This document shows, in pieces, positions 43,581-51,609 of a stretch of DNA of 64,000 bases (position 1 is the first letter of the stretch; every line of letters starts with the position of its first letter). This DNA comes from Prevotellaceae bacterium. GTDB lineage: Bacteria > Bacteroidota > Bacteroidia > Bacteroidales > Bacteroidaceae. Where the stretch lies: assembly GCA_003150315.1 (NCBI GenBank), contig QAML01000002.1:27374-91373 (forward strand). The letters are read 5' to 3'. A program made the position numbers and the translations under genes. The notes beneath the pieces are model-generated. The model saw only the letters and a program-made list of their open reading frames with translations, was not told the DNA's origin and made no database searches.

Positions 43581-44326
43581 TTCAGGCTGTTTTGGGGAGT
43601 TTTGAAGAACCTGTCCGCCCTTATGCGGCGATAAACGGGTTCGCCGGGCTTTACGGAATAGAGAATGAGCATTACCTTGCCTATGATATGGTTTTGCGGC
43701 ACGAGACCATAAGAGCGCGAATCGTCGGTGTTGCTCTGCATGCCGGAGAAAACCCAAAAGTAGTCTTGAGTAAAGACCACGTAATTCGTGGTGTGCCCGT
43801 CAATTAGGAGCGTGTCGCCTTTAAGTTCGGCGCAGTGGCACGGCTCGTGAAGATTGATGGTGTTGCAAACAAGACGGGCGTTCCATTTTGTTATGCTAAC
43901 CCGTCTGCCTTTGGCGGGAACGACAAAAGGGTATGAGTCTTTGCTTTGCCTTCTGCTCACTTTCATGTCTTTGGTGAGCCAAACCGTATCTCCCGGCAGC
44001 GCAAGGCATTGTGCCATGCATACGGTGCGGTTGGAAATTTCATTCAAACTGTCGTAGGGCATATTGAAAGCCATCCAGTCGCCGCGTTCCGGCATACCGC
44101 TACCCAGCCTGCGGTAATTTGTGTATTCGGGAAAGGGAAGCCTCACGCCGTAACTTGTTCTTGAAACAAGCAAACGGTCTCCCGCCTGAAATTCGGCGGT
44201 GGGGCGGGGCGATGAAACAGTGTAGAGCGAAAAGAAAAACAGTCTTATGAGACACAAAACCAGGCAGGCTGCGAGAAAAACAGCCAGTGTGCGTAAAATT
44301 TCCCTTGTCCTGCCCGAAATGTGCAA
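43577..44326 (-). CDS. Signal peptidase I paralogue lacking the catalytic lysine
   Basis: This is a 249-residue S26 protein with one N-terminal membrane helix (about 11-33). The box around the nucleophile is SSPRPTAEFQAGDRLLV, so Ser39 is retained in the S-x-x-P-T context. In the box that normally reads Y-h-K-R-x-x-G-LPGD the sequence is CMAQCLALPGD: the general-base lysine is Ala105 and the arginine is Gln106. The GDNR box is also lost (SGMQSNTDDSRSYG). It is probably inactive as a peptidase or uses another base. It lies 19 bases after lepB and overlaps the WbqC gene by 4 bases. Confidence 0.8.
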   Translation of the reverse strand: MHISGRTREILRTLAVFLAACLVLCLIRLFFFSLYTVSSPRPTAEFQAGDRLLVSRTSYGVRLPFPEYTNYRRLGSGMPERGDWMAFNMPYDSLNEISNRTVCMAQCLALPGDTVWLTKDMKVSRRQSKDSYPFVVPAKGRRVSITKWNARLVCNTINLHEPCHCAELKGDTLLIDGHTTNYVVFTQDYFWVFSGMQSNTDDSRSYGLVPQNHIIGKVMLILYSVKPGEPVYRRIRADRFFKTPQNSLK

Positions 44327-44345
44327 ATCCGCGTCGTTTTTATTC

Positions 44346-45800
44346 TTATTTTATGTTGTCTACCCAGCGGAAAAATCTGTTCCAACGTATTTTGCCGTCA
44401 AACAAACCGTAGTCCTTGTCGAGCGAAATCCACACCATGAGCGGCTTGCCCACTATGTGGTCTTCGGGAACGAATCCCCAGAAACGCGAATCGGCGGAGC
44501 GGTCGCGGTTGTCGCCCATCATCCAGTAATAGTCCATTTTGAATGTGTAGGTGTCGGTTTGCTTTCCGTTTATGTAAATATTCCCGTTGCGCAACTCGAG
44601 TTTGTTGTTCTCATAAACCCTTATGGGACGCTCGTAGAGGGCATAATTGTTTTTGTTCAGACGTATTGTGGCTCCGCGTTTGGGAATCCAAACCGGTCCG
44701 TAGTCATGTGTTGTCCAATTTTTCACCATGTCGAGCGGATAAAGTCCGTTTGAGTACGGTTTGTCTTCCACAATCGACTCCACAAGGTCGGGACGCGAGC
44801 GCAAAACCTCGAGAGCGTGGTGCGTGAGCGGCATTTGTCGTGTGGCGGGATTGAAAGGTGAAGCGTCTTCAAGGTCTTCTTTCGTAATGCCAAGCTCGCG
44901 AATGAGACTCTCGGGCAAATCGGCTTTGAAAGTAACCAGATAACCGTACTGAACATTGTCGGGTTCTTTGTTAGGTTTGCCGTCAATGTAAACAATCTTG
45001 TTTTTGATTTGAAGAGTTTGCCCCGGAAGTCCCACACAACGCTTCACATAATTTTCTCTGTGGTCCACGGGACGGCTTATGACCTTTCCGAATTGCTCGG
45101 GATGCCCCAAGATGTAATTTCTACCAAATGAATATTGCTTGGCAAACTCGTCCATTTGTTCCTGCCATGGCATGTTAGCCAAACCGTCAACGGGATAAAG
45201 TTCCTCACCAGCCTGATAGCACATGGAATAAAAGTCCTGTTGACTTTGCGCAAGGGCTACGGTGTCGCCCGAAGGGTAATTGAACACAACTATGTCGTTC
45301 AACTTTATCTTTCCGAAGCCTTTTACACGCTCATATTCCCATTGCGGCCACTCTATATAGCTCTTCGTGCCCGTTATAGGCAATTCGTTTGCAACCAAAG
45401 GCATTGAAAGCGGTGTCATGGGCTTTCTCGGACCGTAACTCATCTTGCTGACGAGAAGATAGTCGCCTGTGAGTAGGCTCTTTTCCAACGAAGACGAGGG
45501 AATGACGTAGTTCTGGAAAAAATAGTTGTTTATGAAATATGCGGCAACGAGTGCAAAAACAATTGCGTCCACCCAACTCATGGCGTTGCGCTTTTTCTTG
45601 TTTTTTATGTTCTTCCACCAGCCCCATTTAACCTTTTTGGTGATGTAGGCATCGAATATCAGCGGCGCGAAAATTATTCCCCACCAACATTTAATCCATA
45701 TCAGAAATGCAAAATAGCACACCAACCACACGGCACAAATAGTGGCGCGTATTTTAAGCGGTGTGGTCTTCTTGGTTTGCTGCTTGTCGTCCGAGTTCAT
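44346..45800 (-). CDS. lepB: Signal peptidase I
   Basis: This is a 484-residue leader peptidase, large because of Bacteroidota-type insertions. It has two N-terminal hydrophobic segments (about 20-52 and 77-95). The catalytic Ser104 is in VIPSSSLEKSLLTGDYLLVSK and the catalytic Lys254 in NYVKRCVGLPG. A complete MMGDNRDRSADSRFWGFVP box and the C-terminal VGKPLMVW strand follow. The long segment between boxes (about 180-245) holds the insertion. It cleaves signal peptides of exported proteins. It is 12 bases downstream of dapB and co-transcribed with it. Confidence 0.95.
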   Translation of the reverse strand: MNSDDKQQTKKTTPLKIRATICAVWLVCYFAFLIWIKCWWGIIFAPLIFDAYITKKVKWGWWKNIKNKKKRNAMSWVDAIVFALVAAYFINNYFFQNYVIPSSSLEKSLLTGDYLLVSKMSYGPRKPMTPLSMPLVANELPITGTKSYIEWPQWEYERVKGFGKIKLNDIVVFNYPSGDTVALAQSQQDFYSMCYQAGEELYPVDGLANMPWQEQMDEFAKQYSFGRNYILGHPEQFGKVISRPVDHRENYVKRCVGLPGQTLQIKNKIVYIDGKPNKEPDNVQYGYLVTFKADLPESLIRELGITKEDLEDASPFNPATRQMPLTHHALEVLRSRPDLVESIVEDKPYSNGLYPLDMVKNWTTHDYGPVWIPKRGATIRLNKNNYALYERPIRVYENNKLELRNGNIYINGKQTDTYTFKMDYYWMMGDNRDRSADSRFWGFVPEDHIVGKPLMVWISLDKDYGLFDGKIRWNRFFRWVDNIK

Positions 45801-45812
45801 GCTTTTGTTTTG

Positions 45813-46568
45813 TTAGAAAGGGAATAAGTCGTGCATTGTGAGGAATCCCTCGTGATTTGCTGCATATTCTGCTGCGAGCACTGCGCCGAGTGCGAATCCT
45901 TTGCGGCTATGTGCGTCGTGCGTGATAGTGATGTTGTCGGCATCGCTATCGTATATAATGGAATGAATACCCGGTACTTCGCCGCGACGAATGCTATCAA
46001 TCGGAATTATGTCGGGTGCAACGTTGTCTGTACCGCTTACCGTGCCGTCGGGAGCGGTAAATACTCCTTTTTCCCAACCGTTTTTGCGGTCAAGATTCCT
46101 GATGACGCCTTCCGCAAGAGTGATAGCCGTGCCGCTGGGTGCATCGAGTTTGTGAATATGATGGGTTTCCTCGATTTTTACATCGTATGAAGGAAATTTG
46201 TTCATGAGTTTTGCGAGATACGTATTAAGAGCATTGAACAAAGCAACGCCTACACTGAAGTTACTACTCCAAAACAATGTGTGCAAACCCTGTTCGCAGA
46301 GCTTTTTCATCTCGTCTCCGTGTTCGTTCATCCAACCTGTGCTGCCCGATACTACTTTTACGTCTTGCGCAAAGGCATCTTTTACGTTTTGATAAGCAGA
46401 TGTCGGCGCGGTGAATTCAATTGCCACGTCCGCACTGCGGAAAGCATCGCTGTTAATGTCGTTATGGTTATCAATATCCACGACACATACAATTTTATGT
46501 CCGCGTTCAAGGGCTATCTGTTCTATCATGCGCCCCATTTTTCCGTATCCTATCAGAGCTATATTCAT
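45813..46568 (-). CDS. dapB: 4-hydroxy-tetrahydrodipicolinate reductase
   Basis: This is a 251-residue enzyme of the lysine/diaminopimelate pathway. It has the N-terminal NAD(P)-binding MNIALIGYGKMGRMI, then AIEFTAPTSAY, SGSTGW and the catalytic block EETHHIHKLDAPSGTA; the C-terminal part HDAHSRKGFALGAVLAAEY is also conserved. It is shorter than the E. coli enzyme (273), as usual in Bacteroidota. It heads the dapB-lepB-lepB2-wbqC operon from the promoter at 46592-46599. Confidence 0.97.
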   Translation of the reverse strand: MNIALIGYGKMGRMIEQIALERGHKIVCVVDIDNHNDINSDAFRSADVAIEFTAPTSAYQNVKDAFAQDVKVVSGSTGWMNEHGDEMKKLCEQGLHTLFWSSNFSVGVALFNALNTYLAKLMNKFPSYDVKIEETHHIHKLDAPSGTAITLAEGVIRNLDRKNGWEKGVFTAPDGTVSGTDNVAPDIIPIDSIRRGEVPGIHSIIYDSDADNITITHDAHSRKGFALGAVLAAEYAANHEGFLTMHDLFPF

Positions 46569-46591
46569 TTCAGTATAATATTAAAGGTATG

Positions 46592-46599
46592 CAAAGATA
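46592..46599 (-). promoter_or_regulatory. Minus-7 element of the dapB-lepB operon
   Basis: TATCTTTG on the minus strand, 24 bases upstream of the dapB ATG. Confidence 0.6.
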
Positions 46600-46628
46600 C
46601 TATTTTTTTGTTTGCGTTTCCACTTTTT

Positions 46629-47111
46629 TTACTCCGCGCTGTGATTATGACAGGAATGCGGATGCTTCACAAGCCCTTCGCGCTCCATCATTTCGTATAT
46701 CTTTCTTCCTGCAACAAGACAGCAAAGGTCGCAAGGCGTTAAATTTGCGTGGCTTTTGAGTTTGTTGCATTCCACGTCCCCGAGTTTTTCCTTGAAGTGG
46801 TTAAAAAGTTCTGCCGCAAGCCTTGCCGTTTTTGCGTCATCGCCTTCCGACAAAAGTCCGAGCGCAAAAACTCCGCCCGTTATTGCCCCACATGTGCCGC
46901 AATTGTGGGTTTTGCCTATTCCTCCTGCGAATCCTGCGCTAAGATGTTTGAGAGTGTCGTCGTCAACAGGAGTTCCCGTAGCGGCAAGTGTGCCGCAGAG
47001 AGTGGCGGCAGCGCAGTTGTAGCGTGCCTTTCGGCGCATCATTATCTGGCGGTCTATGTCGGTGTCGTTTATGTTGAAAGATTTGCTGCTTGTTTCGGTC
47101 ATGATTTGCAT
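46629..47111 (-). CDS. C_GCAxxG_C_C family protein
   Basis: This protein has about 161 residues. The redox-type cysteine pattern is clear: YNCAAATLCGT, then HNCGTCGAITGGVFALGLL (the GCAxxG-like core), ECNKLK and TPCDLCCLVAGRKIYEM, and a His/Cys-rich tail. The family is linked to metal or redox chemistry of unknown detail. Two close ATG codons (47111 and 47102) are possible. An upstream ATG at 47132 overlaps the minus-7 element (47130-47137) and would lie before the transcript start, so it is excluded. It is not in one unit with dapB, which has its own promoter. Confidence 0.85.
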   Translation of the reverse strand: MQIMTETSSKSFNINDTDIDRQIMMRRKARYNCAAATLCGTLAATGTPVDDDTLKHLSAGFAGGIGKTHNCGTCGAITGGVFALGLLSEGDDAKTARLAAELFNHFKEKLGDVECNKLKSHANLTPCDLCCLVAGRKIYEMMEREGLVKHPHSCHNHSAE

Positions 47112-47129
47112 GTTATAAGTTGCTGTTTG

Positions 47130-47137
47130 CAAATTTA
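47130..47137 (-). promoter_or_regulatory. Minus-7 element of the C_GCAxxG gene
   Basis: TAAATTTG on the minus strand. It decides against the longest reading frame of the downstream gene. Confidence 0.55.
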
Positions 47138-47202
47138 GTATAATATATCCGCTCTAAATTCCTAAGATACATTATTTAACAGCACCGTGTTGTTATAACT
47201 CG

Positions 47203-47210
47203 TAACTTTG
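47203..47210 (+). promoter_or_regulatory. Minus-7 element of the 47216 esterase gene
   Basis: TAACTTTG ends only 5 bases before the first ATG (47216); a second ATG follows at 47219. If this is the promoter, the message would be leaderless or nearly so. Confidence 0.5.
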
Positions 47211-47215
47211 CACAC

Positions 47216-48574
47216 ATGATGAATAAGAGAATTTGTGCAACATTCGTTGCTGTTTTTGCGCTTGTGCTTTCTGCAAGTGCCGATGACGTATATGATTTTT
47301 TCAAATCCTATCTCAATGGCAGGGCAAAGACATATCAGGGCAGCAAAAAGAAGATGTCTCTGAAGGAAGTGCAGCAAAATTCCGTTGCTGTCTGGAAGTC
47401 CTGGCGCAGGGCTTTACGTAAGGTAGAACCCGACACACTCGGGCGCATGAATAAGGATAGTCTTACATACGTTGGCAAATGGCGTTTGCCGCCCGACCTT
47501 GAAAACGATGCCACAATGAACTTCACGTGGTTCAGCAAGGGAGCTCGTCCGTCCGCAGGCTATCCTATGTTTCTTTATATGCATGGCTCGGGACCCAAGG
47601 AGCAGGAATATGCCAACGGTCTCAAACTTACTCATGCTTTCAACGATGGTCCGTCGGTTTATTTCGTACCTCAGATTCCCAATGAGGGAGGTTATTATCG
47701 CTGGTGGCAACGTGCCAAAGTCTGGGCATGGCAAAAAATGTTGCGGTTGGCTTTTGCTTCGGGCGACATAGACCCTGACAGAATCTACATAACCGGTATT
47801 TCCGAAGGTGCCTATGGCACTCAACGCCTTGCCTCGTTCTTTGCCGACTATCTGGCGGGCGGCGGAGCCATGGCGGGCGGTGAGCCTTTGAAGAATGCTC
47901 CTGCCGAAAATCTTGCCAATACTCCTTTCTCTCTTCTCACCGGCGATCACGATTCCGGCTTTTATCGTAATACTTTAACGAAGTATGCCAAGGACGCTCT
48001 CGACAGTCTTTCCTCCGCTCACGACAGTCTTTACGTTCACAACGTGCAACTTCTTCAGGGTTGCGGACATGCCATAAACTATTACACAACAACTCCGTGG
48101 CTTGCGGCTCACAAAAGAAATCCTTACCCAAAATATGTGGCGTGGGAAGACTTTGAAATGGACGGATGTCGCAGAGACGGTTTCTACAATTTGTTTGTCA
48201 ACGAATCGCCTGCGGTGGAAGAGGGTGCAAGAGTGTTCTATGAGGAAACAATAAAGGGAGACACCATAGACCTAAAGGTTCAAAAGGTGGAATATACCAC
48301 TGTGGAAAAAGACAACGTGTGGGGAATAGAAATGAAATTCAAGAAGAAATATACCCCGTTGGACAACGGGAAAATAACGATATATCTCAACAGAAGCCTT
48401 GCAAACCTCAGCCACCGGCTCACGGTCGTAGTAAACGGCAGACAGGTATTCAACGGCAAGGTTCTTGAAAATCTTTCGTCAATGGTCAACAGTTGTGCCG
48501 CCTTTGGCGATCCCCGCAGGTTATACACGGCACAGATTGACGTGGATATAGCATCTCCGGCTGCAGAAAAATGA
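47216..48574 (+). CDS. Secreted alpha/beta hydrolase (esterase-like)
   Basis: This is a 452-residue protein with a signal peptide (LVLSASA). The alpha/beta-hydrolase core covers about 110-310: GYPMFLYMHGSGPKEQEYANG, nucleophile elbow YITGISEGAYGTQ, acid region LLTGDHDSGFY and catalytic His in LLQGCGHAINYY. The DPDRIYITGISEGAYG block resembles polyhydroxyalkanoate-depolymerase and feruloyl-esterase-like secreted esterases. A C-terminal beta domain (about 330-450) of unknown type follows. The substrate may be an ester decoration on polysaccharide. It is monocistronic. Confidence 0.8.
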   Translation: MMNKRICATFVAVFALVLSASADDVYDFFKSYLNGRAKTYQGSKKKMSLKEVQQNSVAVWKSWRRALRKVEPDTLGRMNKDSLTYVGKWRLPPDLENDATMNFTWFSKGARPSAGYPMFLYMHGSGPKEQEYANGLKLTHAFNDGPSVYFVPQIPNEGGYYRWWQRAKVWAWQKMLRLAFASGDIDPDRIYITGISEGAYGTQRLASFFADYLAGGGAMAGGEPLKNAPAENLANTPFSLLTGDHDSGFYRNTLTKYAKDALDSLSSAHDSLYVHNVQLLQGCGHAINYYTTTPWLAAHKRNPYPKYVAWEDFEMDGCRRDGFYNLFVNESPAVEEGARVFYEETIKGDTIDLKVQKVEYTTVEKDNVWGIEMKFKKKYTPLDNGKITIYLNRSLANLSHRLTVVVNGRQVFNGKVLENLSSMVNSCAAFGDPRRLYTAQIDVDIASPAAEK

Positions 48575-48716
48575 TGTTCTGTGTGCGGCAGTGCATGTTT
48601 GCCGGTATGCGTGCCTTGTTCGTTTCCGTGCCTCTGCACGACGAAATTCCGCAAAACGGGGAGGTAACGATAAACGTCTGAATTTTAAATAAATACCTTG
48701 TTTTGACGGGAAGAAT

Positions 48717-48835
48717 ATAAGTTGCGGGAAATCAGATACTTAAAACGTTAAAAAATACAAGCCATATATTTTGAAATATATGGCTTGTATTTTAAAATAT
48801 GTGCCTTGTATTTTTTACGACAAGCCATGTATTTT
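48717..48835 (-). repeat. Intergenic 21-bp-period palindromic element, copy 8
   Basis: This reverse copy has the end box (ATAAGTTGCGGGAAATCAG) at 48717, units A and A' forming a near-perfect palindrome at 48752-48793, a hybrid unit TATGTGCCTTGTA and the leading arm ACGACAAGCCATGTA. Here the palindrome is made of A units instead of B units. Confidence 0.88.
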
Positions 48836-48847
48836 TGGGGGAATTTG

Positions 48848-48855
48848 TAATTTTG
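48848..48855 (+). promoter_or_regulatory. Candidate minus-7 element of the MFS gene
   Basis: TAATTTTG, about 120 bases upstream of the MFS ATG and directly after repeat copy 8. Confidence 0.4.
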
Positions 48856-48976
48856 CATTCCGCAAGGCTTGCGAATCGAAAAATAACGAGTGTTGTTGCA
48901 GGAATGTGGCATGTAAGTCCGGTTATGAACAAGGCTGCCTTGGCTTGTAAGGATTTACATTAAAAATTTTTATATC

Positions 48977-50158
48977 ATGGTTTCCACAACATCACATCGT
49001 ATTACTTATACGATACTTTCCATGTCGCTCCTGACTGTCATGGCGGGCGCGGCAGTGGCTCCGGCACTCGCCACAATGTTTGAGCATTTCAGCGATTGCC
49101 CCAAGGTGCTGGTGCAACTCATTGTGAGCATTCCGGCGTTCTTCATAATCCTCACCAATCTGCTTTTTCTTGAAATAAGCCGGCATTTCGGTTCGCGCAC
49201 CATTGCGCTTGCGGGGCTGGTGCTTTATGTGGCGAGCGGAGTATGCTGCTTTTTTGCCACGGGTATAGGTGTGCTTCTGGTGATGAGGGCTTTGCTGGGC
49301 GTAAGCGTGGGCCTCGTCATGCCGCTTTCCACGGGGCTGCTGGCTTATTACTATCCTCCCGAACAGCAGGCGAGACTAATGGGACTTTCGGCGGCGATGA
49401 ATCAGATAGGCGGGGTAACTGCCACTCTTCTTGCGGGAATCCTTTGCACTGTGGGTTGGAATTATTCGTTTCTTGTCTATTCGCTCGGCTTGATAGCCGT
49501 GGTTCTCGTTGCCCTTTTCCTGCCCGATGAACGTTTGGGCTCGAGTAATAAACGCGGTGTGCCTTTTGCGCCGAAACAGTTGCTGAAATTCCATCCCTCT
49601 GTTGTGGGAATGGTTTTGCTCATGACCATATTTTTTGTGTTCGTAACCAATTTCGCCATTACGGCGTCGCACGACGGAAAGTTTTCGGCGGTTGAGATAA
49701 CGCTCATAATGGTTGGCACTGACGTGGTGGCTACTTTTGTGGGACTGTTTTTCGGCAAGATGATGCGCCATATACCGCATGTCATGAAATATCTCGCCCC
49801 TGCGTTCTTTATTATGGGATTTTCACTGTATTGCGCGAGCGATTCCACTGCTTTTGTGCTTGCCGGTTCGGCTTGCATAGGAATGGGAAACGGCGTTGGC
49901 ATACCTTATCTCAACACGATAGCTTCAATAAAGGGCGGTCGCAATTCCGCCACAACCGTCATGCCGCTTCTTTCCGCCGCTTTATATTTGGGGCAGTTTG
50001 TCTCTCCGTTGCTGGTGTCGCCTGTGGCAAAACTGTTGGGCGACAACGGGTATGACGAAACGGTTGCGCCTTACAAGGTGGCTGTGGTGCTGGGATTTCT
50101 GTTTCTTTTTCAAACCTTTTCCACACGCCGTTACCAGTCGCTGCCTCCCAAAGAGTGA
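48977..50158 (+). CDS. MFS transporter
   Basis: This is a 393-residue major-facilitator protein with twelve predicted membrane helices. Landmarks are the N-half motif between helices 2 and 3 (EISRHFGSRTIAL), RALLGVSVGLVMPLSTGLLAYYYPP and QARLMGLSAAMNQIGG in the N half, and FFGKMMRHIPHVMKYL in the C half. This resembles drug:H+ antiporter-1 type exporters, but the substrate cannot be read from the sequence. It is followed after 18 bases by the promoter of the next gene and is not coupled to it. Confidence 0.88.
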   Translation: MVSTTSHRITYTILSMSLLTVMAGAAVAPALATMFEHFSDCPKVLVQLIVSIPAFFIILTNLLFLEISRHFGSRTIALAGLVLYVASGVCCFFATGIGVLLVMRALLGVSVGLVMPLSTGLLAYYYPPEQQARLMGLSAAMNQIGGVTATLLAGILCTVGWNYSFLVYSLGLIAVVLVALFLPDERLGSSNKRGVPFAPKQLLKFHPSVVGMVLLMTIFFVFVTNFAITASHDGKFSAVEITLIMVGTDVVATFVGLFFGKMMRHIPHVMKYLAPAFFIMGFSLYCASDSTAFVLAGSACIGMGNGVGIPYLNTIASIKGGRNSATTVMPLLSAALYLGQFVSPLLVSPVAKLLGDNGYDETVAPYKVAVVLGFLFLFQTFSTRRYQSLPPKE

Positions 50159-50176
50159 AGCGGCTGATGCCACGGG

Positions 50177-50208
50177 TTTGCGGGTGTAAAAAGTTATTGC
50201 TAATTTTG
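50177..50208 (+). promoter_or_regulatory. Consensus promoter of the GH127-remnant gene
   Basis: TTTG (50177-50180), 20 bases, TAATTTTG (50201-50208): a full Bacteroidota promoter. A transcript start near 50214 excludes the ATG at 50211 and selects the one at 50232. Confidence 0.75.
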
Positions 50209-50231
50209 TCATGACGCAATATATATACGTT

Positions 50232-51332
50232 ATGAAACGATTGGTTTTTGTGCTTGTCATGCTGTTGCCGGTTTTTTTCCTGCAATGCGCGGCAGGCGGT
50301 GAGAATAGAATAGAATACATTACGCCCGAAAACGTGAGCATAGAGGATGTGTTTTTCACGCGGTTCGCAGAGCAGATATACAATGCCGATTCCACGATGA
50401 AAGCGAAAGCCACGGTTTTCGATGCCGGCGTAAACGAGGAGCAGTGGAGCGGGAATTTCAAGAAACTTACGCTTTGGGGCGAATCGAAAGAGGATGTTGT
50501 GAGTACATACAACGCCGCGAAACTTTTGTTTCTTAAGAATCCACGGATTGATTACGCCGATATTGCCGAGCGTGCCTTATATAATGGTGTGCTTGCGGCT
50601 GTCGATTCCTCGCGCATGGGAAATAAGGAGTGGAAAAAGGCGGCGCAAGCGGTTCTCGACGCACCTGCCACGGCGTATGCCATGCGTGGAAGCGATTTGT
50701 GGGTTAATCTTTATTTCAGAAACCGTGCGTATATAAAAAATGACTCGCTCGATATGGTTATTCTCCAAAACACGAGTGCGCCGTGGGTATCTGATGTGTT
50801 TTTTTCCCTGAAGTTCAACAACGCCAACCCTCACATGCGGCTGCATCTGCGTTTGCCGGCGTGGCTCAGGGGACAGGTTACCCCGACCGGGGAATATGCC
50901 TATAAACCCATGAGAGAATTTTATCAGGTGGTGCTCAACGGGAAACGCCTTACGCTTCGTGCCTCGGCAGATGGCTATATAACCATTGACCGTGTATGGC
51001 AAAGCGACGACGTGATACGCTTTTCCATGCAAACGGCTGTGAGAAGAATAAGACCGTCAAAGCAATCGGGCGGAACTTTCGCCGTTCAGGAAGGACCAAT
51101 CCTGTATGCTTGTGAAAGCAAAGGCGAAAAGGTGTATTTTGACTCGGAATCGGCATTCGGAAACAAGTATGACAAAGAAGTTCTTCACACAAATATGCTG
51201 ACAACAAGCACTTATTCGTCGCGCAAACCGAACGGCGATACGCCGTGGAGCGGAATATTGCTGCCTTATTACGTATCTTTCGGGAGAAACACCGCAAACC
51301 CGCAAATCTGGCTCGAGGAAGTGGAGAAATAA
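50232..51332 (+). CDS. Truncated GH127 (DUF1680)-like exported protein without its catalytic region
   Basis: This protein has 366 residues from 50232, beginning with a signal peptide (MKRLVFVLVMLLPVFF). Residues about 75-125 match the last helices of the GH127 barrel (STYNAAKLLFL, DYADIAERALYNGVLAAVDSS). The rest matches the beta domains (SDLWVNLYFRNRAYI, RLHLRLPAWLRG, DRVWQSDDVIRFSM, FAVQEGPILYACES). The N-terminal two thirds of the barrel and the CC-x-GT cysteine region of beta-L-arabinofuranosidases are absent; the barrel helices run straight into DAPATAYAMRGSDLW. Normal members have 600-800 residues. It has its own promoter and an intact frame, so it is probably an expressed non-catalytic derivative rather than a fresh pseudogene. 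Confidence 0.7.
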   Translation: MKRLVFVLVMLLPVFFLQCAAGGENRIEYITPENVSIEDVFFTRFAEQIYNADSTMKAKATVFDAGVNEEQWSGNFKKLTLWGESKEDVVSTYNAAKLLFLKNPRIDYADIAERALYNGVLAAVDSSRMGNKEWKKAAQAVLDAPATAYAMRGSDLWVNLYFRNRAYIKNDSLDMVILQNTSAPWVSDVFFSLKFNNANPHMRLHLRLPAWLRGQVTPTGEYAYKPMREFYQVVLNGKRLTLRASADGYITIDRVWQSDDVIRFSMQTAVRRIRPSKQSGGTFAVQEGPILYACESKGEKVYFDSESAFGNKYDKEVLHTNMLTTSTYSSRKPNGDTPWSGILLPYYVSFGRNTANPQIWLEEVEK

Positions 51333-51387
51333 AACGGCTTCGGTTGCGGGAACAACGGAACATAAATATAAAAAACTTTACAAAATG

Positions 51388-51418
51388 TTTGGCGTGTCGG
51401 GAAAAATGTGTAATTTTG
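51388..51418 (+). promoter_or_regulatory. Consensus promoter of the Phe/Tyr operon
   Basis: TTTG (51388-51391), 19 bases, TAATTTTG (51411-51418). Predicted transcript start near 51424, giving a leader of about 185 bases before pheA. Confidence 0.8.
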
Positions 51419-51451
51419 CCACAGATACAATAAAATATCGACAATAGAAAT

Positions 51452-51532
51452 ATGAACAATTTTTGCGCAGCGTTTAGCTTTTACTTTTATTACTTTGCCG
51501 GAACAAAGCGAAGCGGGACGTTGTACGCATAA
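51452..51532 (+). CDS. pheL: Phe/Tyr-rich attenuator leader peptide
   Basis: This is a 26-codon reading frame (ATG 51452, TAA 51530-51532) starting about 28 bases into the predicted transcript. Within residues 4-15 it has five Phe and three Tyr codons (the core reads FSFYFYYF), with another Tyr at 25. This is the composition expected of a leader peptide on which ribosomes stall when charged tRNA-Phe or tRNA-Tyr is scarce. Codons 20-23 overlap the antiterminator strand 51510-51518. It lies between a consensus promoter and an intrinsic terminator in front of the Phe/Tyr genes. It encodes no function beyond regulation. Confidence 0.85.
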   Translation: MNNFCAAFSFYFYYFAGTKRSGTLYA

Positions 51533-51593
51533 AAACAGAAATAACAAACGAACAAAATACAAAATCCCGCTTCAACATGAGCGGGATTTTTTT
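51510..51593 (+). promoter_or_regulatory. Attenuator of the Phe/Tyr operon (terminator and competing antiterminator)
   Basis: Terminator: AAAATCCCGCT (51561-51571) with AGCGGGATTTT (51580-51590), 11 perfect pairs, ending in a run of T to 51593, 17 bases before the pheA ATG. Antiterminator: GAAGCGGGA (51510-51518), inside the leader peptide, is perfectly complementary to TCCCGCTTC (51565-51573), which includes the terminator's 5' arm. A ribosome stalled on the Phe/Tyr codons (51461-51496) leaves 51510-51518 free to pair and the terminator cannot form. A ribosome reaching the stop at 51530 covers it and transcription ends. Confidence 0.85.
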
Positions 51594-51609
51594 GTTACTT
51601 CAAACAAAG

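Larger units (their letters stand above)
48575..48976. other. 402-base intergenic region (esterase / MFS)
   Basis: It contains repeat copy 8 (48717-48835) and a minus-7 element at 48848-48855. Nothing else is visible. Confidence 0.6.

Noticed and set aside
47112-47132. Upstream ATG (47132) for the C_GCAxxG protein
   Set aside because: It overlaps the TAAATTTG promoter element and would lie before the transcript start.
51577-51609. Upstream ATG in frame with pheA
   Set aside because: It lies inside the attenuator terminator loop, and the PheA family begins with the KKIAIQG segment at 51610.
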